NCBI GenBank assembly: GCA_964618405.1
Contig: CAZUAY010000092.1
Coordinates: 1 to 13,203 of the forward strand
Origin: JBBQIY01 sp964618405
GTDB taxonomy: Bacteria > Verrucomicrobiota > Kiritimatiellia > RFP12 > UBA3636
DNA length: 13,203 nucleotides
Direction of reading: 5' to 3'
A model generated the notes under the pieces. It had not been told where the DNA came from and did not search any database. It saw nothing but the letters and a program-made list of their open reading frames with translations. Below are positions 1 through 5,111 of the stretch, one piece after another. Every line of letters starts with the position of its first letter. Positions within the stretch are counted from its first letter, which is position 1. The position numbers and the translations under genes are program-made.

Positions 1-287
1 AGGCCCGCGACCGCTGGTACGTGCCCGATCCCAACAAGGCGGGCGACCTGGAGAAACTGCGCGAGAAAGCGCTGCTCAAGGAGTTCGAGGAATACAAAGA
101 GGTCAAAAAGAAACTCAAGGTCTTCCGCTTTGAAGCGGTGCGTGCTGGATTCAAAAAGGCCTGGCAGGAACGCGACTACGCCGTCATTGTCGCCGTGGCA
201 GAAAAGATTCCAAACAACGTTCTAGAAGAAGATCCAAAACTGCTTATGTGGTATGATCAGGCCATAACAAGGCTAGGTGGAAAATGA
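1..287 (+). CDS. pglXI: PglXI, DUF1156-type adenine-specific DNA methyltransferase of type 3 BREX, 3' end only
   Basis: The reading frame is open from base 3 to the TGA at 285-287 and gives 94 residues with no internal start needed, so this is the end of a gene that begins left of the window. The charged segment (VPDPNKAGDLEKLREKALL) followed by the ending AVAEKIPNNVLEEDPKLLMW is what I recognise as the C-terminus of the large DUF1156 methylases found in BREX type 3 and related defence loci. These proteins methylate adenine in host DNA as part of self/non-self marking. The catalytic motifs are outside the window, so the assignment rests on this tail and on the brxHII-pglZ genes downstream. 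The last 46 codons (147-284) are repeated in diverged form at 3098-3235. The first half of the fragment is visibly richer in G+C than the end. A next gene starts 2 bases after the stop. Confidence 0.72.
   Translation, partial: ARDRWYVPDPNKAGDLEKLREKALLKEFEEYKEVKKKLKVFRFEAVRAGFKKAWQERDYAVIVAVAEKIPNNVLEEDPKLLMWYDQAITRLGGK
275..280 (+). promoter_or_regulatory. Ribosome binding site deciding the nuclease start
   Basis: AGGTGG lies 9 bases upstream of the ATG at 290 but only 3 bases upstream of the alternative ATG at 284. The 290 start is therefore preferred, although the 284 start would give a classic ATGA overlap with the pglXI stop. Confidence 0.5.
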
Positions 288-289
288 GA

Positions 290-1030
290 ATGACTAATCT
301 ATTAGAATTCAAAAAAAGCGATTTAAGTATAGGGATTTCTACAAGGACACAAATTGAAGGTCCTGAATCTGTTTTATTGAATGAATTTGTCGAACAGTAT
401 ATAGGACAGATTAGTAGCTTAAAACGACATTACGCCTTGTTCTATGAGCCTTTATTGCCAACAGGCTACCCTGATCTTGTCATTGCTACCTATAAACCGC
501 AAAAATATGAATCATGGACAGATGAAAGAACTAAATTAGGCGTTTTAGAGCTGAAGGTGCTGCATCATCTTTATTTTATTGGAAGCTCAACATCTACGTT
601 AATAGAACAACAACTCGGACTTGAAAGTAAGCTGCTTTTGAGGATTTTAGAGCGTCTTATGGATGCATCACTAGTGAAACGGGCAAAACAGCAATGGCTA
701 CCTAGGCCACTGAGCGTTTGTTATGGAATTAGCAACATAAAAACAATTGAAGCAAAGATTTCTGATTGGCATAGCGTATTTAGTCAAGCCAACATGAATC
801 GGTGTTTTTCATCAGAATCATGCGTTTTATCTCCTGTTTCAAAACCATCGGAGCAAGTCATAAACAATGCAAAGGCAAACGGTATTGGCATATACGCTAT
901 GCCGTCGGGAAAACGAGCAAAAATACTCCAAAAACCTGAGCGATTAAGCGGTTTACCTGTTTCATATGCCTCTTGGTTATTAAATGAATGGATTGGACGC
1001 CAGCTATCGAAAAACCGGAGGGTAGTTTAA
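290..1030 (+). CDS. Predicted PD-(D/E)XK-fold nuclease with inserted winged-helix domain
   Basis: A 246-residue protein with no family name I can give. Three spaced motifs fit a PD-(D/E)XK nuclease core: Glu26 in an N-terminal helix (EGPESVLLNEF), Asp62 in TGYPDLVIATY, and Glu154-x-Lys156 in IKTIEAKISDW. The segment after ExK (helix, then a strand CVLSP, then GIGIYAM) also matches the usual end of that fold. Between the Asp and the ExK, residues about 80-140 look like a winged helix (LGVLELKVLHHLYF, LLLRILERLMDASLVKRA), so a DNA-binding domain seems to be inserted into the nuclease. I infer DNA cleavage or DNA binding with a degenerate site. It is the first gene of a three-gene cassette, and its TAA overlaps the next ATG (TAATG, 1028-1032). 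It is AT-rich compared with the pglXI fragment. The existence of the gene is well supported; the catalytic call is motif-based only. Confidence 0.62.
   Translation: MTNLLEFKKSDLSIGISTRTQIEGPESVLLNEFVEQYIGQISSLKRHYALFYEPLLPTGYPDLVIATYKPQKYESWTDERTKLGVLELKVLHHLYFIGSSTSTLIEQQLGLESKLLLRILERLMDASLVKRAKQQWLPRPLSVCYGISNIKTIEAKISDWHSVFSQANMNRCFSSESCVLSPVSKPSEQVINNAKANGIGIYAMPSGKRAKILQKPERLSGLPVSYASWLLNEWIGRQLSKNRRVV
1017..1022 (+). promoter_or_regulatory. Ribosome binding site deciding the kinase start
   Basis: GGAGGG lies 7 bases upstream of the ATG at 1030. This supports translation of the kinase from 1030 rather than from the in-frame ATG at 988, which would overlap the nuclease gene by 43 bases. 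Confidence 0.65.
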
Positions 1031-1881
1031 TGACAAAAGTGCCAGTCGATCAACTATACGCACAATTTCCTAAGTTACAAAACATCCATGAGCTTAAAAC
1101 AGGCGGGCAGAAAGCTGTCTTTGATGCAGTACACACCGACTATGGCAAGGTTGTTTTGAAAATTGTGCTTCAAGGCGGGAATGATCCCAGAATCTTACGA
1201 GAGATAAAAATTGTTCAGAGCAACTCTTTCCCCAATGTGCCGTTAATTTATGAAGTTGGTACTGTTCTCTTCAATGGCAATTCTTTTATTTATATCTGTG
1301 AACAACGAGTAACCGGCACTGATTTAAGAGATGTTCTTAATACAAATGGCAAGCTTCCATTACCAGTCGTCTTGAAGTTTCTCGGCAGCATGCTGAATAC
1401 AGTTGTCAAATTGGAGGAGCAAGGTATTATTCATCGTGATATTAAACCTGATAATGTTCTCTGTGATGATCAAGGCAATTACTGGCTGATTGATTTTGGC
1501 ATTGCGAGGAATATCAAAGAGGTATCGTTAACAGCAACAAGCGCTAATTTTGGGCCTCATACAGCTGGTTATGCTGCACCTGAGCAATATCGTAATCTCA
1601 AACGACTAATTGATTCTCGAGCTGACTTATTTTCTATTGGGGTTGTCTGCTATGAAATGTTGCATGGGTTTAACCCTTTCACCCAAAATGTTAACAGCAT
1701 TATCGATATTTATATGAAAACAGAATCAGTTATAGAAGATTCGCTGGCAATACCGGGAGATAAAAACAACGACTTGTCAGGATTCATTCAAACACTAATG
1801 CAAAAAAATCATACATATCGACCGCCGTCAGCGAAAATGGCGTTGTCATGGTTTACAGAAGTTACTGCAACCCTTTCGTAG
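1030..1881 (+). CDS. Hanks-type Ser/Thr protein kinase
   Basis: A soluble 283-residue protein that is essentially only a kinase domain, with every key element in place. There is a degenerate glycine loop (TGGQKAVF, about 24-31), the VAIK-type lysine Lys44 in VVLKIV, the helix-C Glu58 (LREIKIV), the catalytic loop HRDIKPDN (135-142, Asp137), the metal-binding DFG (155-157), an APEQ activation-segment end, and the DLFSIGVV helix-F aspartate. It should transfer phosphate from ATP to Ser/Thr of a protein; the substrate is not visible. There is no transmembrane segment or sensor domain, so its input probably comes through another cassette protein. It starts at ATG 1030, overlapping the nuclease stop. 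The barrel gene begins 11 bases after its stop. I infer a switch that activates or restrains the neighbouring nuclease or the third protein. Confidence 0.93.
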   Translation: MTKVPVDQLYAQFPKLQNIHELKTGGQKAVFDAVHTDYGKVVLKIVLQGGNDPRILREIKIVQSNSFPNVPLIYEVGTVLFNGNSFIYICEQRVTGTDLRDVLNTNGKLPLPVVLKFLGSMLNTVVKLEEQGIIHRDIKPDNVLCDDQGNYWLIDFGIARNIKEVSLTATSANFGPHTAGYAAPEQYRNLKRLIDSRADLFSIGVVCYEMLHGFNPFTQNVNSIIDIYMKTESVIEDSLAIPGDKNNDLSGFIQTLMQKNHTYRPPSAKMALSWFTEVTATLS

Positions 1882-1892
1882 GAGGTTAACAA

Positions 1893-3077
1893 ATGAAACT
1901 ATATTTGCAATTCGGTTATGGAATGATGAAGCTTTGTCGAGAGCTGTTGCCTAGTATGCCAGAGACGTCTGTTATTCTTAGTCCGCGAGATTTGGACGAA
2001 TCTCAGATTGAGAAATTCGCTGGTGATATTTTAAAGGTTGGCGGATCAACCCTATTGGATCCGCAATTATATGCGCCTCGGTGTGACCATCAAAAACTTA
2101 CCAACCACACCTACTGGCCTGCTGATTATTTAACAGCTAACATGAACTATAATGCCGTTTTATCTGGCTTAAAGGACTTGAACGATAAAGCGCAAACAAG
2201 TGCGTTTATTTTGCCGGGGTTGTACTGCAGCCGCGTGAATGATTTGTGGCTTCATATGCATGATGATTTAATTGATGCAGCCAGTAGATATACAGGCAAA
2301 AAAATTGGGACTTTATGTTTGTCTGCTGAAACTCTTCGCTTCCAGGATCAATTAGATCTGTTACTCTCCAGAACTGAAAGCTGGGATGTTGATGGGTACT
2401 ATGTGATTGCGGCCCATCCTGATGGGGAATATTTGGTTGATGATCCAGTTTGGTTGTCAAACTTATTAACTTTCTGCGCTGGCTTAAAACTTCAGAACAA
2501 GGAAGTCATTTTAGGATACTCCAATCACCAAATGCTTCTTTGTGCATGCGCAGGTGTTGATGCGATGGCCAGTGGAACATGGATGAATGTTCGATCTTTT
2601 TCTCTCGATAAATTTTTCACCCCAGATCCCGATGATGTCAAACGGAAACGCACATGGTATTATTGCCCACAAGCATTAACAGAGATCAAACCTCAATTTC
2701 TAGACGTTGCTTTTCAACGATCTGTTTTGAAGCTGTTAGCTCCATCGCCTGAGCATAATTCAGAATATGCAAACATGTTGTTTTCTGGGGCTATTCCGAC
2801 CACTACCGGCTACAACGAACCCACATCGTTTAAGCATTATCTTAGATGCTTGTACAGTCAGTGTAATATGGCTTCCAAAGCAAATTTTGATGAAACAATT
2901 AATCACCATCGAAAAATACTTAATGATGCAGGTAAATTAATTGACTTTTTGCATAAGCATGGAGTTCGAGGTCAAAAAAGAGATTTTGAGGATTACATAG
3001 ATGTCAATTTATCTGCGATTGATATATTTGAAGCAGATAAAGGTTTTTTGCTCAAACGGATGTGGAGTCATTTGTAG
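1893..3077 (+). CDS. Uncharacterised cassette protein, possible TIM barrel with weak resemblance to base transglycosylases
   Basis: A 394-residue protein with a strong ribosome binding site (AGGAGGT, 1880-1886) directly after the kinase stop. I do not recognise a named family. Repeated hydrophobic-strand/helix units suggest a TIM barrel: TSVILSPRDL, STLLDPQLYAP, TSAFILPGLY, KIGTLCLSAET, WDVDGYYVIAAHP (Asp167), KEVILGYSNHQMLLCACAGVDAM (Asp223) and SGTWMNVRSF (Arg234). The DPQLYAP and AGVDAM stretches faintly recall tRNA-guanine transglycosylase-like and DpdA-like enzymes that exchange bases in RNA or DNA. I see no zinc motif of the CxCxxC type, so this is a guess. The C-terminal third is helical. 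Its TAG overlaps a GTG (TAGTG) that opens the pglXI stub. It is the last gene of the nuclease-kinase cassette and likely its effector or its sensed partner. Confidence 0.6.
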   Translation: MKLYLQFGYGMMKLCRELLPSMPETSVILSPRDLDESQIEKFAGDILKVGGSTLLDPQLYAPRCDHQKLTNHTYWPADYLTANMNYNAVLSGLKDLNDKAQTSAFILPGLYCSRVNDLWLHMHDDLIDAASRYTGKKIGTLCLSAETLRFQDQLDLLLSRTESWDVDGYYVIAAHPDGEYLVDDPVWLSNLLTFCAGLKLQNKEVILGYSNHQMLLCACAGVDAMASGTWMNVRSFSLDKFFTPDPDDVKRKRTWYYCPQALTEIKPQFLDVAFQRSVLKLLAPSPEHNSEYANMLFSGAIPTTTGYNEPTSFKHYLRCLYSQCNMASKANFDETINHHRKILNDAGKLIDFLHKHGVRGQKRDFEDYIDVNLSAIDIFEADKGFLLKRMWSHL

Positions 3078-3238
3078 TGAAATATTTACAAAAAATAGGG
3101 TTCAAGAAAGCGTGGCAAGACCGCGACTATACCGTCATTGTAGCCGTAGCCGAAAAGATTCCAAACAACGTTTTAGAAGAAAACCCCAAGCTACTCATGT
3201 GGTATGATCAAGCAGTAACAAGATTGGGAGTTGAGTGA
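3077..3238 (+). pseudogene. Second, diverged copy of the pglXI 3' end (53-codon stub)
   Basis: From GGG at 3098 to the TGA at 3236-3238 this matches bases 147-287 over equal length (141 bases) with no gap. Hand alignment gives 112/141 bases and 40/46 residues identical, with most changes at third codon positions. Upstream of 3098 the similarity stops abruptly, so the rest of the methylase gene is missing. An ORF runs from GTG 3077, which overlaps the TAG of the preceding gene, through six unrelated residues into the copy. The stub could therefore be translated as a 53-residue peptide. Its TGA overlaps the ATG of the AlbA_2 gene (TGATG). I read it as a scar of recombination with a different pglXI allele, kept perhaps because it relays translation to the next gene. 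Confidence 0.82.
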
Positions 3239-5034
3239 TGACGGAACAAGAAGTTGTAGATATCCTCAATCAGTATGAGTGGAAGGATGTAGAATTTAAA
3301 GAAGCCCAAACAGCTGTTCCTAAAAATGCCTTTGAATCGGTGTCGGCTTTTGCCAATACCGTGGGTGGACACCTTGTTTTTGGAGTAAAAAAAGAGGGCT
3401 CTGGTTTTAAGCTTGTCGGCGTCATAAATGTTGATAAAGTACAGAATGATTTCCTTACCACCCTGAGGCAAAAGGAAAAGATCAGTTCTATCATTGACGT
3501 TAAAGAGGGTTTGCAGACAGCAAATGGGAAAGATCTACTCATTTTTTATATCCCGGAAGCCAATCGAACTGATAAACCTGTCTACTTGAATGGTGATATA
3601 AGGAGAAGTTTTCTTGGCAAGGGTGCTTGTGATGTCAAATGCTCTGACTCAGATTTAAAGCGATTACTCAACGACGCATCCAAAGAGCGTTACGACGGCA
3701 ACATAGTTAATTACGATATCAGTAAATGTTTCGGTTCAAAAGATATTGCCTGGTATCGCCGGCAGTATGAAGGCAAGGCAGGCAATCGAAGTTATGCAGA
3801 ACTGAGTGATGAAGATTTTCTTTTTCAGTTTGGATTACTGAAAGAGACTCACTCTGGAAGGAAACCCACGGTAGCATCTATTCTTCTATTCGGAAATGAT
3901 GGTTACTTGCGCGGTGTTCTTCCTCGACCTGTAATCGATTGTCAGCGCTATCTCTACCAATCCAAGTCAACCGGTGAAGGCCGCTGGCATGACCGCACCG
4001 TTTGCGACTACAACCTTGTGCAGACCTGGATTTCCATCATGGAATGGTATTACCGGTTTGCTGAGATTCCCTTCGAAGTGGACCCAAGAACCATGCAACG
4101 GAAAGATCAGCCTGTTGATTATGTCGCTTTTCGTGAGACCATTGTTAATATGCTCATTCATCAGGATTATTCGGATCATACACGTAAGCCGGTTATCCAA
4201 CATTATTCGGATTTAACTCGATTCTGGAATCCAGGCGACGCCTTTGTTTCTGTCGAGGAGTTACTTGAACCCGGCGAAAAAGAGACAAGAAATCCACTGA
4301 TCGTTACAGCCTTCCGCAGAATCGGATACAGTGAGAATGCGGGATGGGGATTGCGGGATGTATTTAAATCATGGCGAGGGCTGGGTTTTGTTCCACCTGA
4401 AATTATAAATGATAAATCCAAAAAGGCTTTCGAGCTTATCTTAAAACAAGAAGTATTGCTTTCCGAGGATCAAGTAAGGTTCCAGCAAACAATAGGAGTT
4501 CATCTTTCAGAAGATGAGGCTGAGGTGTTTGCGTTTGCTTGCAAAAAACTAACGCCCTTTTCTCTAACTGAGATAAGAGCTGTTGTTAATCAACCTGTAT
4601 CGGCCTGTGTTGAGATAGCTGATCGATTAGTCAACCAGGTTTTACTGGTGAAAATAGCAGATAATATGTTTAAACTAGCACCCATTATGAACCAAAGGTT
4701 TCAGGCCGAGGCCCATATCGGCAATCAAGAGGCCCAAGTCGAGGCCCATGGCAACAATCAAGAGGCCCAAGTCGAGGCCCATGTCGATTTTACGCCTACT
4801 GAACAAAAAATATTATCAGCTTTAAGTGATGGCGAAAAATCAGGAAAAGCTCTTATAGACGCAGCTGGGTATAAATCTAGAACCGGCAATTTTAAGCGTA
4901 GTTTGGAAAAATTGCTGACGAGTGATCTGATCCGAATGACAAATCCTGATAAACCTAAAGCAAGCAACCAGAAATATGTAATTTCTGACAATGGATTCAG
5001 GTTGTTAAAGGTTTGGGAGGAAGAGAGTGACTAA
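3238..5034 (+). CDS. Schlafen/AlbA_2-type ATP-binding protein with RecG-like GHKL domain and C-terminal winged helix
   Basis: A 598-residue protein of the AlbA_2 (Schlafen-like) 'ATP-dependent DNA helicase-related' family, common in defence islands. The N-terminal AlbA_2 domain covers about residues 8-140 (WKDVEFKEA, then SAFANTVGGHLVFGV, a family hallmark). Residues about 280-400 form the divergent GHKL-ATPase part: ETIVNMLIHQDYSD (Asn304), RFWNPGD, RNPLIVTAFRRIGY (from Arg351) and the glycine-rich NAGWGLRD (about 367-374). A hydrophilic repeat linker follows (491-517), then a winged helix (about 520-598, PTEQKILSALSDG). Likely roles are nucleic-acid binding or cleavage, or transcriptional control; none is proven here. 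The ATG at 3238 overlaps the stop of the pglXI stub, so translation is probably coupled. GTG at 3235 is a less likely start. It lies between pglXI and brxHII as a BREX accessory. Confidence 0.88.
   Translation: MTEQEVVDILNQYEWKDVEFKEAQTAVPKNAFESVSAFANTVGGHLVFGVKKEGSGFKLVGVINVDKVQNDFLTTLRQKEKISSIIDVKEGLQTANGKDLLIFYIPEANRTDKPVYLNGDIRRSFLGKGACDVKCSDSDLKRLLNDASKERYDGNIVNYDISKCFGSKDIAWYRRQYEGKAGNRSYAELSDEDFLFQFGLLKETHSGRKPTVASILLFGNDGYLRGVLPRPVIDCQRYLYQSKSTGEGRWHDRTVCDYNLVQTWISIMEWYYRFAEIPFEVDPRTMQRKDQPVDYVAFRETIVNMLIHQDYSDHTRKPVIQHYSDLTRFWNPGDAFVSVEELLEPGEKETRNPLIVTAFRRIGYSENAGWGLRDVFKSWRGLGFVPPEIINDKSKKAFELILKQEVLLSEDQVRFQQTIGVHLSEDEAEVFAFACKKLTPFSLTEIRAVVNQPVSACVEIADRLVNQVLLVKIADNMFKLAPIMNQRFQAEAHIGNQEAQVEAHGNNQEAQVEAHVDFTPTEQKILSALSDGEKSGKALIDAAGYKSRTGNFKRSLEKLLTSDLIRMTNPDKPKASNQKYVISDNGFRLLKVWEEESD
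4708..4788 (+). repeat. 33-bp in-frame tandem repeat in the AlbA_2 protein linker
   Basis: Two 33-base units (4708-4740 and 4741-4773) and the start of a third (from 4774) encode E-A-H-x(3)-N-Q-E-A-Q-V, then E-A-H again. Within each unit GAGGCCCA occurs twice, 21 and 12 bases apart. The repeat keeps the reading frame and lies exactly between the GHKL part and the C-terminal winged helix, so copy-number change would only lengthen or shorten a flexible linker. EAQ/EAH-rich linkers are known at this place in other AlbA_2 proteins. Confidence 0.9.
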
Positions 5035-5096
5035 GTTTGTGGTTAAGTTGCGGTTAAAAACTGATCAGCTTAGTCACATGATACTGACTAAGTTTG
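5027..5096 (+). repeat. Direct and inverted TGACTAAG repeats between the AlbA_2 gene and brxHII
   Basis: TGACTAAGTTTG occurs at 5028-5039, where it contains the stop codon of the AlbA_2 gene, and again at 5085-5096, just before brxHII. Between them CTTAGTCAC (5069-5077) is the exact reverse complement of GTGACTAAG at 5027-5035. This gives a 9-bp inverted pair plus a 12-bp direct pair within 70 bases. It could be an operator for a BREX regulator, a messenger hairpin, or a scar from insertion of the accessory block. I find no convincing sigma-70 promoter here. Confidence 0.6.
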
Positions 5097-5111
5097 GGAT
5101 CTTCGCCGATT

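Noticed and set aside
988..1029. Upstream in-frame ATG at 988 for the kinase
   Set aside because: It would overlap the nuclease gene by 43 bases and lacks the GGAGGG site that precedes ATG 1030.
3001..3207. 68-codon plus-strand ORF across the barrel gene end and the pglXI stub
   Set aside because: It is out of frame with both, and its translation has no domain character.
4708..4788. Short CRISPR-like repeat
   Set aside because: The units are contiguous, have no unique spacers, and are in frame within a protein-coding linker.
5048..5085. Sigma-70 promoter before brxHII
   Set aside because: TTGCGG and TAGTCA (17-base spacing) or GATACT can be picked, but no pair is good enough to call.
5094..5111. 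TTG start at 5094 for the helicase
   Set aside because: The codon lies within the 12-bp direct repeat, has no ribosome binding site, and would add only six residues. ATG 5112 is more plausible.
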